In this document: piece by piece, positions 56,486 to 64,000 of the stretch
Position numbering within the stretch: position 1 is the first letter of the stretch
Layout of the letters: every line of letters starts with the position of its first letter
Assembly (NCBI GenBank): GCA_902496945.1
Contig: CABVDE010000003.1
Location: forward strand, 14,833 to 78,832
Direction: 5' to 3'
Source: an uncultured Collinsella sp.
GTDB lineage: Bacteria; Actinomycetota; Coriobacteriia; Coriobacteriales; Coriobacteriaceae
DNA length: 64,000 bases
Notes under the pieces: model-generated
What the model was told of the DNA's origin: nothing
Databases searched by the model: none
What the model saw: only the letters and a program-made list of their open reading frames with translations
Translations under genes and position numbers: made by a program

Positions 56486-58180
56486 ATGGACGCTATCGTC
56501 AAATTCCTTGAAAAACACCAGCCTCTCTTCGACAAAATCTCGAGGAACATTTATCTGGTGGCGATTAAGGATGGCTTTCTCTCGAATATGCCAATTGTGC
56601 TGTTCTCGAGCCTGTTCCTTCTTCTTTCGACGCTCCCTGCCTATGTAGGCATCGCGCTTCCGCCTGAGGTGCTGGATTTCTTCAATAAAATCTATGCATA
56701 TACCATGGGACTTCTTGGCATTATGGTGGCCGGCACCACGGCGAGCTCACTTGCCATGTCGATGAACCGTCGCATGCCTTCGGGTAAATCTCTCAACCCC
56801 ACCTCGTGCATGGTTTGTGCCATGTGCGGCATGCTCTTGCTATCGGTGACGAACGATGTTGTCTCGATTGGCGGAGCAGATACATCTGTTTTTGAAACCG
56901 GTTATATGGGAACCAAGGGTTTTCTAGCTGCATTCGTATCCGCATTCTTGACCGTTAATATCTATAAGGTGTGTATTAGCCATAATGTGACGATCAAGCT
57001 CCCCAAAGAGGTCCCTGGCTCTATTGCGCAGAGTTTTCGCGATATCTTTGCGTTTGGCTTTTCAATCCTTGCGTGCGCCGTTATCGATCTCGCGAGCCGT
57101 ACGCTGCTTGCTGTGCCGTTCGCCAATTTGGTATCCGCTTTAATCTCGCCGCTGTTCTCCGCGGTCGACACCTATCCTGGCATGGCGCTTATCGAAGGCG
57201 CGGTCGCACTTTTCCAATTTATGGGTATTCACGGCGCTTCGGTTGTCATGAGTCCGATCAATGCTGCGCTCTACGGCAATACCGTTACCAATCTTGAGGT
57301 TTTCCAAGCAGGTGGACACCCGTCAATTGCTCTCACGCAGGACTTTACAAGTTTCATCGGCGGTTTGGGCGGTTCTGGCTGCACGTTCATCGTTCCTATT
57401 ATCCTTATCATGTTCATGCGCTCCAAGCAGCTTAAAGCTATGGGTAAGGCATCGATTATCCCGGTGATTTTTGGAGTTAACGAGCCCGTTATCTTCGGTA
57501 TGCCGATTGTCCTCAATCCCTATATGTTCGTGCCCTTCCTAGCGGCTCCTATGGTCAACGCCATTATCGGTAAGTTTTTCATTGACGTCATTGGGATGAA
57601 CGCCCCCATGTATACCATGCCGTGGGCGCTTCCCGGCCCAATCGGTGCATTTCTCACCACAGGTCTTGATCTACGTTCTCTTGTATTGATGGCAGTACTG
57701 TTGGTCGTTGACTTTGTAATTTACTATCCGTTCTGTAAGGCATACGACCATCAGCTTTGTTTGGAAGAGTCTGCAAAGGAGACTGCAGGAACCTCGGATG
57801 CAGATGCTATTGCCGCGCAGGAAAATGTCGCAAAAGCACTTGAGGCAGTAAAGGACAAGGCGGAGCAGATCCGCGTGCTTGTGCTTTGCCAAGGTGCCGG
57901 CACTTCGACTCTCTTGGCAAATGCTCTTCGCGAAGGTGCCGCTGCTAAGGGTATTGATCTGGTTTCTCAGTCCGGTGCGTACGGAAGCCACTATGAGACA
58001 ATGGATCAGTATAACGTGATTGTTCTGGCGCCCCAGGCACGCATGTACTATGACGCTATGAAGGCCGATACCGATCGCCTGGGAATTAAACTGCTCACCA
58101 CAAGGGGCAAGCAGTATATCGACCTTACCAACGATCCCGAAGGTGCAATTGACTGGATCGTTCAGGAGCTGGCCAAATAG
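56486..58180 (+). CDS. PTS lactose/cellobiose-family EIIC-EIIB fusion
   Basis: A 564-aa fused permease. The EIIC part (about residues 1-430) starts MDAIVKFLEKHQPLFDKISRNIYLVAIKDGFLSNMPIVL and contains MGIHGASVVMSPINAALYG and FGVNEPVIFGMPIVLNPYMFVPFL. The EIIB part (about 460-564) has RVLVLCQGAGTSTLLANAL with the phosphorylated Cys468. The ATG at 56486 matches the start of the paralogue at 62334; ATG 56471 is too close to the Shine-Dalgarno. No EIIA of lactose type is in the window. GC content is lower than in flanking genes. Confidence 0.92.
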   Translation: MDAIVKFLEKHQPLFDKISRNIYLVAIKDGFLSNMPIVLFSSLFLLLSTLPAYVGIALPPEVLDFFNKIYAYTMGLLGIMVAGTTASSLAMSMNRRMPSGKSLNPTSCMVCAMCGMLLLSVTNDVVSIGGADTSVFETGYMGTKGFLAAFVSAFLTVNIYKVCISHNVTIKLPKEVPGSIAQSFRDIFAFGFSILACAVIDLASRTLLAVPFANLVSALISPLFSAVDTYPGMALIEGAVALFQFMGIHGASVVMSPINAALYGNTVTNLEVFQAGGHPSIALTQDFTSFIGGLGGSGCTFIVPIILIMFMRSKQLKAMGKASIIPVIFGVNEPVIFGMPIVLNPYMFVPFLAAPMVNAIIGKFFIDVIGMNAPMYTMPWALPGPIGAFLTTGLDLRSLVLMAVLLVVDFVIYYPFCKAYDHQLCLEESAKETAGTSDADAIAAQENVAKALEAVKDKAEQIRVLVLCQGAGTSTLLANALREGAAAKGIDLVSQSGAYGSHYETMDQYNVIVLAPQARMYYDAMKADTDRLGIKLLTTRGKQYIDLTNDPEGAIDWIVQELAK

Positions 58181-58213
58181 TGGATGAAATTCGGCGTTGA
58201 TTCGTCGGTGCAT

Positions 58214-58257
58214 AATACGGTCCCGCAGCTTATTGAGCTGCGGGACCGTATTTCGTT
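58214..58257 (+). terminator. Intrinsic terminator of the IICB gene
   Basis: AATACGGTCCCGCAGC (58214-58229) pairs perfectly with GCTGCGGGACCGTATT (58237-58252), followed by TTCGTT. Confidence 0.88.
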
Positions 58258-58540
58258 GAGTATCTAATTGAGACAATGAGCGCAACCGTCGTGAGATCGC
58301 ATTGGCGCTCTCCGAGTCACCGACAAACTGCCTTTCATCTATGTGACCAAAGTTGGCTTATATGGCAAAATGCGTATCCATGTTTGGGACATCGACCAGC
58401 GCCGATGCCCCTTTTTCAGTCGTTTAAATTCCGTGCCCGCTTTTAACCGCTCGGGCAGAATGTGTGTCCGGTTGCCTATCGTTCTTGCCGGTAGATAACC
58501 TATTCCGGAACCGTTAAATACCCTTTCGGGAGAGGTGCCC

Positions 58541-58636
58541 ATGAAGGCCGTCTATTGCCCCTGCTGCGGCGTTCGGACCAAGCGCAACGGCGACATGATC
58601 GAGGGGGTTTGTGAGCCTGCAGTTTGGTCGGGTTGA
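58541..58636 (+). pseudogene. Probable transposase remnant (N-terminal zinc ribbon)
   Basis: A 31-codon frame starting MKAVYCPCCGVRTKRNGDMIEG and ending in TGA. CPCCGVRTKRNG is the opening of IS transposases whose N-terminus is a Cys4 zinc ribbon; the second Cys pair and all later sequence are missing. GGGAGAGG lies 5 bp upstream. It could also be a genuine tiny zinc protein, but only one Cys pair is present. Confidence 0.5.
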
Positions 58637-58667
58637 CACGAGAAGGCCGCCCGCGGCGCCGTACATG

Positions 58668-58724
58668 CTTTCGGTATCACATCGGCTTTAAATGATGCCT
58701 AAAATATGTTCGTGATACTGAAAG
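58668..58724. repeat. 57-bp imperfect inverted repeat, unrelated sequence
   Basis: CTTTCGGTATCAC (58668-58680) is mirrored by GTGATACTGAAAG (58712-58724) with one mismatch. It may be the end structure of the decayed element represented at 58541. It does not share sequence with the 57-bp palindromes that follow. Confidence 0.6.
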
Positions 58725-58781
58725 CAAGGAAAGAGCCGTGCTTCATGGCCGCTTGTAAAGCGCGGATTTGACTATCTAATT

Positions 58782-58998
58782 GTCTCAATCAGTAACGGTT
58801 GGGACCGAAAAAATCGGCCAAACGTTACAGATTGAGATTGTTTGGATTGGTTCGAACGTTTGTCTCGATCTGTAACAGGTAGACGTGAAAAAACGGGCTA
58901 CGTGTTACAGATCGAGATCTGCAAGTTCGGGCCGTTCGTTTGTCTTGATCTGTAACAGGTAGGACCGAAAACCCCTGCTAGATGTTACAGATTGAGAC
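58782..58998. repeat. Tandem array A: three 57-bp palindromes at 80-bp period
   Basis: Units at 58782-58838, 58862-58918 and 58942-58998 start exactly 80 bp apart, separated by 23-bp non-identical spacers. Each has arms of the form TCTYRATCTGTAACA / TGTTACAGATYGAGA (the first unit is slightly diverged) and a 25-nt centre of the form GGTAGGAC-NN-GAAAA-NCNNGCTAGA. All three have the same orientation. The array ends about 80 bp from the stop codon of the LacG-like gene. Confidence 0.92.
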
Positions 58999-59080
58999 AA
59001 ACGGTCCGCTCAAAATAAAAAGGCCGCATGCGATCCCGTGGAGGATTCGCATGCGGCCAACAAGGGGTATGTGGCTGAAA

Positions 59081-60502
59081 CTAGGCCATGAGCAGGCCGG
59101 TCTCCGCGACGTTCTTGTACCAGTACGCGCTCGCCTTGGGATAGCGCTCCTGGGTCTCAAAGTCGATGTAGAACAGGCCGTAACGTTTGTTATAGCCGTT
59201 GGTCCAGGAGAACTGATCCTGCAGCGACCACACAAAGTAGCCGTCGACGTTCACGCCGCCGTCAATCGCCTTGAGGATCCATGCGAGATGCTGACGCATG
59301 TAGTCGATGCGAGGGGCGTCGTCGATAAAGCCGTCCTCGAAGTCGTCCTTATAGCCCATGCCGTTCTCGGTGATGTAAATCTTCTTGTAGTTGGGGTAAT
59401 CGTTCTTAATGCGGAGCAGCAGATCGTACAGGCCCTCGGGATAGATAATCCAGTCCCAGTCGGTGGTGGGGATGCCTTCGCGCACGCATGCCTCACCAAC
59501 GCCCTTGAGGAACCAGCGCGAGGATCCCTTGTCGCCAGTGCCATTGTGGTTGATGTCGTTTTCGCCCTCGGCGGCACGCAGGAACTGACACTTGTAGGTA
59601 TTGACGCCCAGGCAATCGTTGTAGGGGAGCGCGGCGGTCAGCGCGGCGATGTCCTCGTCGCGGACGTCGAGCTCGCCACCGGCGATATGGGCAAGCTTGG
59701 TCGCAGCCTCCATGGTGTCGGCTGCATAGTGGCCGCGGAAGGTGGCGTCGAGTACCCAGCGGTTATTGATGACGTCGGCCATGCGGGCGGCCTCGCAGTC
59801 GGCAGCACTGTTGGGATCGAGGGGATACTTGGGCTCCAGGTTCTGGACAATGCCGATCTCGCCCTCAAAGCCGCCCTCGTGGAAGGCGACGACGGCCTTG
59901 GCATGGGCCACCATCATGTTGTGCATAAGCTGGAAGGCCTTGTCCAGGCGATACTTCTCGCCGTGCGGCCAGTTGCCGACGATAAAGCTGCCCTCGGCGG
60001 TCGCGGGAATCTCGTTAAAGGTAAACCAGTGCTTGACCTCGGTGAACTCGGCAAAGCAGAACTTGGCGTACTCGACAAAGGCGTCGATCGTCGTGCGCGT
60101 CAGGAAGCCCTCGCCGCCGTTCTGGTAAAAGGCCTCGGGCGTATCAAAGTGATCGAGCGTGACATAGGGGATAACGCCGGCTTTATTGCAGGTGGCAAAG
60201 AGCTCGTGATAGAAGGCAACACCCTCGGGGTTGATCTCACCAGTGCCTTTGGGGAAGATACGGCTCCAGGCGATGGAGACACGGATACCGTTGATGCCGA
60301 AGCGCTGGCACAGGTCGATATCGACCGGGTACTTGTTGTAGAAATCGCTTGCGGGATCGGGGGAGAAGCGACCCTGAGCAGCCAGGAAATCGTCCCAGGG
60401 CACTTTGCCCTTGCCGTGCGTGCGGGTCTCGCCCTCAACCTGGTAAGCAGCGGTGGCGCCGCCAAACACAAAGCCGTCGGGGAACTGCATGGGATTGGTC
60501 AT
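59081..60502 (-). CDS. lacG: 6-phospho-beta-galactosidase-like glycosidase (GH1)
   Basis: A 473-aa family 1 glycosidase. It has DGFVFGGATAAYQVEGETRTHGKGKVPWDDFL, WSRIFPKGTGEINPEG, the acid/base Glu164 in HWFTFNEI, and the nucleophile in KKIYITENGMGYKDDF. The C-terminal ERYPKASAYWYKNVAETG, ASDFYNKYPVDIDL and TTDWDWIIYPEGLYD are much closer to LacG of lactic acid bacteria than to typical 6-phospho-beta-glucosidases. It should split lactose-6-phosphate (or a similar disaccharide) delivered by a PTS. It is downstream of the lactose-type IICB on the same strand. Confidence 0.9.
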   Translation of the reverse strand: MTNPMQFPDGFVFGGATAAYQVEGETRTHGKGKVPWDDFLAAQGRFSPDPASDFYNKYPVDIDLCQRFGINGIRVSIAWSRIFPKGTGEINPEGVAFYHELFATCNKAGVIPYVTLDHFDTPEAFYQNGGEGFLTRTTIDAFVEYAKFCFAEFTEVKHWFTFNEIPATAEGSFIVGNWPHGEKYRLDKAFQLMHNMMVAHAKAVVAFHEGGFEGEIGIVQNLEPKYPLDPNSAADCEAARMADVINNRWVLDATFRGHYAADTMEAATKLAHIAGGELDVRDEDIAALTAALPYNDCLGVNTYKCQFLRAAEGENDINHNGTGDKGSSRWFLKGVGEACVREGIPTTDWDWIIYPEGLYDLLLRIKNDYPNYKKIYITENGMGYKDDFEDGFIDDAPRIDYMRQHLAWILKAIDGGVNVDGYFVWSLQDQFSWTNGYNKRYGLFYIDFETQERYPKASAYWYKNVAETGLLMA

Positions 60503-60578
60503 GGGTCATCCTTTCTGTGGGATACGAATAGGGAGAGATGCCCGAACCGGGAATCCGGGCACCAACAGAGGGAGGAAA

Positions 60579-62334
60579 CTAGTCGAGGTTCTCGCGGAGC
60601 CACTTGATGGCGCCAGCGGGGTCGCGGGTAAGGTCGATATATTCCTTGCCGCGCGGGGCGAGCAGCTTAATGCCCAGGCGATCGGTGTCGGCCTTCATGT
60701 CGTTGTAGTAGCTACCGACCTGCGGGGCAAGCACGATAACGTCGTACTGATCCATGATGGCAGTGTGCTGGCCATAGGCACCGGCAGAGGAAGCGATGTT
60801 CTCTCCGGTCTGCGCGGCACCTTCCCTGATGGCGTTGGCAAGCATAGCGGAGGTGTCGGCGCCGGCGCACAGGACGAGGACCTTCAGGCCATCGACGTCC
60901 TTCTTAGCGGATGCGTCGGCGGCGGGCTCGGGCTGATCGGCGACAGGCTCGCTGTCGACGGCAGCGGCGGTCGGCTCGATGACGGGCGCAGGGGTGCTGG
61001 CAGCGATGGTGGCGGCACCATCGGACTCGAGACCCAGCTCGGCGGCGCGCTCGGCTTCCTGGTCACAGAGCAGCTTATCGTATGCCTTCAAGAACGGCAG
61101 GTAGATGATGGCGTCCAGCAAGATGATGATTGCGACAAATACCAGGGCAATAAGCTGGAAGTTCGTGGTGATGAAAATGCCGATGGGGGCGGGCGTGGCC
61201 CAAGGCACCACGAAGGAGAAGCCGTTCATGCCCACGTTATCGATAAAGAACTTGGCAACACTTACGTTGACGCAGCCGGCGGCAACAAAGGGGATGAGCA
61301 TGTAGGGGTTAAGGATCATCGGCGCGCCAAAGAGCAGAGGCTCGTTGACAGCAAAGGCAACAGGAACAATCGAGGCCTTACCGACGGCTTTGAGCTGCTT
61401 GGACTTCATAAAGAGAATCAGCAAAAGCGGCACGATGAACGTGGCGCCGGTGCCGCCGAACTCACCCACGAGCGACAAGTTAAAGGTGAGGGAGTGGGCA
61501 GGGTGGCCACCGGCCAGCAGAACCTGCAGGTTCTCGGCCTGGTTGGCAAGACGGATGGGGTCGATGCCCGGCTGTACGATCGAGGGGCCGTGGACGCCGA
61601 TGAACCAGAAGAACGCGGTGGCTGCCTGGATAAGGATAAGGCCAGGATAGGTTTCTGCGGCGGTAAAGAGCGGGGAGAGCAGTTTGATAAGCAGCTCGGA
61701 GAACGGAACGCCCATGAGGTTGCGCACGACGACATCGATGATGCCGCAGATGATGACGGCGCCGCCAAAGGGGATAATGTCGCGGAAGTTCTGAGCGATG
61801 GCGCCCGGAACCTCTTTGGGCAGCTTAATGGTCAGATCGCGCGAGACGCAGAATTTATAGACCCACACGGTAATGAACGCGGCGATATAGGCCGAGAACA
61901 GACCGCGCGTACCCATGGGTGCAATCGAAGACCGAAAGCTCGGAGCCGTCGAACTTGGTGGTGAACTGCGTAACAGCGAGCAGCAGCATGCTGCACTGGG
62001 CAGCAACCATGGTGGAGCCGTCGTTGAGCACCTTGCCGGCGGGCATACGACGGTTCATGGATGCCGTGAAGTTCTTGGCGGTGGTGCCGGCAACCATGAT
62101 GCCCATGACACCCATGGTGAAGTTGTAGAGCTTGTTGCACCAGTCGATGAGCGGCTGGGGCAGCGTGATGCCGACCACGCCGGGAAGCGTGGCGATCAGC
62201 AGAAAGATCGAAGAGGTGAGGACGATGGGCATGCACCCAAGGAATCCGTCCTTGATGGCCTGGAGGTAGATGTTCCTCGAGATCTTCTCAAAGAACGGTT
62301 GATGCTTTTCGAGCATCTTTACGATGGCGTCCAT
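60579..62334 (-). pseudogene. PTS lactose-family EIIC-EIIB fusion with a single-base frameshift
   Basis: Two overlapping frames together encode one 584-aa IICB. The first (from ATG 62334) runs MDAIVKMLEKHQPFFEKISRNIYLQAIKDGFL to KFDGSELSVFDCT. The second resumes at MGTRGLFSAYIAAFITVWVYKFCVSRDLTIKLPKEVPG and continues through the EIIB motif VLVLCAGADTSAMLANAI to the C-terminus at 60579. The intact paralogue at 56486 reads SVFETGYMGTKGFLAAF across the junction. The break coincides with the CCC run at 61917-61919; one extra base there would explain it. It may be a true inactivating mutation or a sequencing error. Confidence 0.88.
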
Positions 62335-62609
62335 AAAGCTCCTTTGCTACTTGATGCGCGATGCATTTTGGATGGAACTGGTCGTCGATGGATGGTCAGG
62401 ACTGCCCGGAACCCTTCCTGCTTAAGGAAGGCATTGCGAAATGACAACGTTGTCATTTCGTTAATGACAACGTAAGACATTTTTGGAAGAGCAACAAGGA
62501 TATACGGGTGAGTGGTCGATATTGTTCGGTAAACGGTTGATTTATCAGTCAGGCAGGTAGTGTATGCTAGAACGTAAAAACAAGCGATAGAGAACCGAGC
62601 GGAGATGCA
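62335..62609. promoter_or_regulatory. Divergent lac control region with LacI-type operators
   Basis: A 24-bp perfect palindrome at 62437-62460 has the half-site CGAAATGACAAC and its mirror, with the central CG typical of LacI-family operators. A second, imperfect copy (AATGACAACGTAAGACATT) starts at 62463. TCGGTAAACGGTTG at 62526-62539 is shared with 56214. The region separates the minus-strand IICB-lacG genes from lacI, so the local LacI protein is the probable ligand of the palindromes. Confidence 0.75.
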
Positions 62610-63620
62610 TTGACAACGATGGACAAGAATAACGTCTCGATGAACGATGTGGCGATTGCCGCGGGTGTTTCTCTCAAGACGGTTTCGCGTGTGATCAACG
62701 AGCCCAATAGCGTGCGAGAGTCGACACGCGATAAGGTCCATTCGGCAATGGAGGCGCTCGGATTTCGAACCAACTTTGCCGCGCGTTCGCTCAAGTTGGG
62801 CCGTTACGGGTGCATCGGCGTTGTGCTGTTTCATTTGTCAGGCGGTGCCGTGGACTTGATTGACGGTATCGCCGATGCCGCCGAAGAACGCGGCTTTGCG
62901 CTCACGATGATTAAGAAGTGCCCAGGGGAGAAGATGACCCTTGCCGATGCGGCGCGCAGGATGTCGCAGCTTCCCGTCGACGGCATGATCTTCAACCTGC
63001 GTCAGATGGTCGATGACTTTGATACCTTTGAGGCGCCGAAGGACCTTAAGACGGTGATTATCACGTCGATGGAGCATCCTGCCTGCTCTACCGTTAGTGA
63101 CGATCAAGAGGGTGGTGCGCGCATGGCGTGCGAGTACTTCTTGGATCACGGGCACAAGAACGTGTACTTCGTCTCTGGTAAGAAAGAGTCGCTGTCGAGC
63201 CAGTGCCGTATGAAAGGTTGGCGTGCGGCACTCGAGGCGCGTGGCCTCGAGCCGCCTGAGCCTCTGCAAGGCGATTGGAATGCGGATAGTGGCTATGCCG
63301 CGGGCCTTGTGCTTGCCGATAAACCCGATTGCACGGCGGTCCTCGCCGCTAACGACTGCATGGCAAACGGCGTGATGATGGCTCTACGTGACAAAGGGCT
63401 CAGTGTGCCCGATGATGTGTCCGTGATTGGCTTTGATGACGAGCTTTACAAGACGATACCCAATTCGATTCTGACGTCGGTGAAGTTTCGCCACCGCGAG
63501 CTGGGCATCCGTGCGCTTAACGAGGTCGTCTCAGGTCTGGAAGCCCCGAGCTCCAGAAGCCGTACGCTTGTGTCGGGCGTGCTGGTCGAGCGTGCGAGCG
63601 TACGAGACCTGCGAGCGTAG
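62610..63620 (+). CDS. LacI-family transcriptional regulator
   Basis: A 336-aa LacI/GalR regulator. The HTH and hinge read SMNDVAIAAGVSLKTVSRVINEPNSVRESTRDKVHSAMEALGFRTNFAARSLKLG (residues 10-64). The effector core has DGMIFNLRQ, SDDQEGGARMACEYFLDHGHKNVYFVSG, CTAVLAANDCMANGVMMALRDKG and SVIGFDDELY. The start is TTG 62610, five bases from GGAG; ATG 62619 is the alternative. It is divergent from the IICB-lacG genes, with palindromic operators between, and is the likely repressor of that locus. Confidence 0.92.
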   Translation: MTTMDKNNVSMNDVAIAAGVSLKTVSRVINEPNSVRESTRDKVHSAMEALGFRTNFAARSLKLGRYGCIGVVLFHLSGGAVDLIDGIADAAEERGFALTMIKKCPGEKMTLADAARRMSQLPVDGMIFNLRQMVDDFDTFEAPKDLKTVIITSMEHPACSTVSDDQEGGARMACEYFLDHGHKNVYFVSGKKESLSSQCRMKGWRAALEARGLEPPEPLQGDWNADSGYAAGLVLADKPDCTAVLAANDCMANGVMMALRDKGLSVPDDVSVIGFDDELYKTIPNSILTSVKFRHRELGIRALNEVVSGLEAPSSRSRTLVSGVLVERASVRDLRA

Positions 63621-63637
63621 GTTTCTTCGGCTCGTTC

Positions 63638-63935
63638 ATCTCGATCTGTAACAGGTAGGATCGAAATGCTCGGCTAGATGTTACAGATCGAGATTGAAGG
63701 GATTGACCTGCGGTGTTCATCTCGATCTGTAACAGGAATGCAGTCAAAACCGGGTTAGTTGTTACAGATTGAGATATTTCGGCCCGGGCGTTCTGTTTGT
63801 CTAAATCTGTAACAGTTGGACGTAAAATACTCGACTATGTGTTACAGATTGAGATTTTCTGGAACGAGTTTCGGGTTTGTCTTAATCTGTAACAGTTAGG
63901 ACCCAAAAACTCGGCTAGATGTTACAAAATGAGAT
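63638..63935. repeat. Tandem array B: four 57-bp palindromes at about 80-bp period
   Basis: Units at 63638-63694, 63719-63775, 63799-63855 and 63879-63935 start 81, 80 and 80 bp apart, with 23-24-bp non-identical spacers. Arms are TCTCGATCTGTAACA or TCTAAATCTGTAACA / TGTTACAGATYGAGA; the last right arm is degenerate (TGTTACAAAATGAGA). Centres follow GGTAGGATCGAAATGCTCGG-CTAGA and variants, in the same orientation as array A. It starts 18 bp after the lacI stop codon. No gene is visible in 63621-64000, and no further unit is seen after 63935. Confidence 0.92.
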
Positions 63936-64000
63936 AAACACGAGAACGCGACCCGGTCTACCCGACATAAACAAAATGGCCCGCGCATCACACATCGATG

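Larger units (their letters stand above)
58258..58781. other. Intergenic region with transposase remnant and small palindrome
   Basis: About 520 bp with no intact gene. It contains the zinc-ribbon remnant at 58541 and the inverted repeat at 58668-58724. A minus-strand open frame over 58339-58542 shows no recognisable protein and no convincing start. Confidence 0.5.

Noticed and set aside
61905..61925. Programmed ribosomal frameshift in the IICB gene
   Set aside because: No slippery heptamer or downstream stimulator is evident, and the paralogue at 56486 has no such shift. A mutation or sequence error is simpler.
58982..61964. Two long plus-strand frames (541 and 503 aa) over lacG and the IICB gene
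   Set aside because: Both are antisense to clear homologues; they begin inside a palindrome array or inside lacG without a proper start.
58782..63935. CRISPR array reading of the 57-bp repeats
   Set aside because: Repeats are 57 bp with a long internal palindrome and diverge between copies, spacers are only 23-24 bp and weakly similar to each other, and no cas gene is present.

Overview
The window looks like chromosome from a high-GC gut actinobacterium of the class Coriobacteriia, most probably Collinsella or a close relative. This is inferred from the GC-rich coding style, the many PTS sugar loci, the paired Tat and HypA/HypB genes, and the dense intergenic palindromes. No 16S rRNA gene or other decisive marker is present, so the genus is a judgement.

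Positions 1-38,000 are mostly housekeeping genes. They include a Bce-type two-component pair; a hipBA toxin-antitoxin module with an operator array; a universal stress protein; uppP; a PcrA helicase; a decayed manA beside a GntR regulator; a ROK glucokinase; a Mn-dependent pyrophosphatase; NhaA; an aminotransferase; a STAS protein; TatA-TatC-HypA-HypB; and an archaeal-type topoisomerase I. These are followed by Tmk-HolB-RicT, ComF with a possible nuclease-like protein, a solute-binding lipoprotein, long-form HPF, DegV, a hydroxyacid dehydrogenase with a Cys/His-rich tail, an isocitrate dehydrogenase, a SurA-like membrane protein, and an HTH/DUF2975-like pair.

Positions 38,000-63,700 are a carbohydrate island centred on amino-sugar and galactose/tagatose-6-phosphate chemistry. 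A mannose-family PTS operon (IIA, YajC, IIB, IIC, IID) is followed by its likely GntR regulator, AgaS, NagA, an aldose epimerase-like protein, a tagatose-6-phosphate/1-phosphofructokinase-type kinase and a YhcH/DUF386 protein. Together these could take up and deacetylate N-acetylgalactosamine (or a related amino sugar) and phosphorylate the resulting tagatose-6-phosphate. Next come tRNA-Thr(CGU), an orphan IIB that has lost its phosphoryl-acceptor histidine, galM, a galactitol-type PTS (GatA, GatB, GatC) divergent from a DeoR regulator, and a lower-GC locus with a GntR regulator, an unrecognised protein and a lactose/cellobiose-type IICB. The last locus has a LacG-like 6-phospho-beta-galactosidase, a frameshifted IICB and a LacI regulator.

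The most unusual structure is a family of 57-bp palindromes with 15-16 bp arms and a conserved asymmetric 25-nt centre. There is one solo copy at 54346 and two tandem arrays (three units at 58782-58998, four at 63638-63935) with a period of about 80 bp. The two arrays bracket the lac-type locus in the same orientation. Other notable signals are two related MITE-like elements of about 220 bp, several gene remnants (manA, the nagA tail, a transposase zinc-ribbon start), and shared operator-like motifs (CTGGT-N4-ACCAG; ACCGTTCACCG; TCGGTAAACGGTTG) upstream of the PTS genes.
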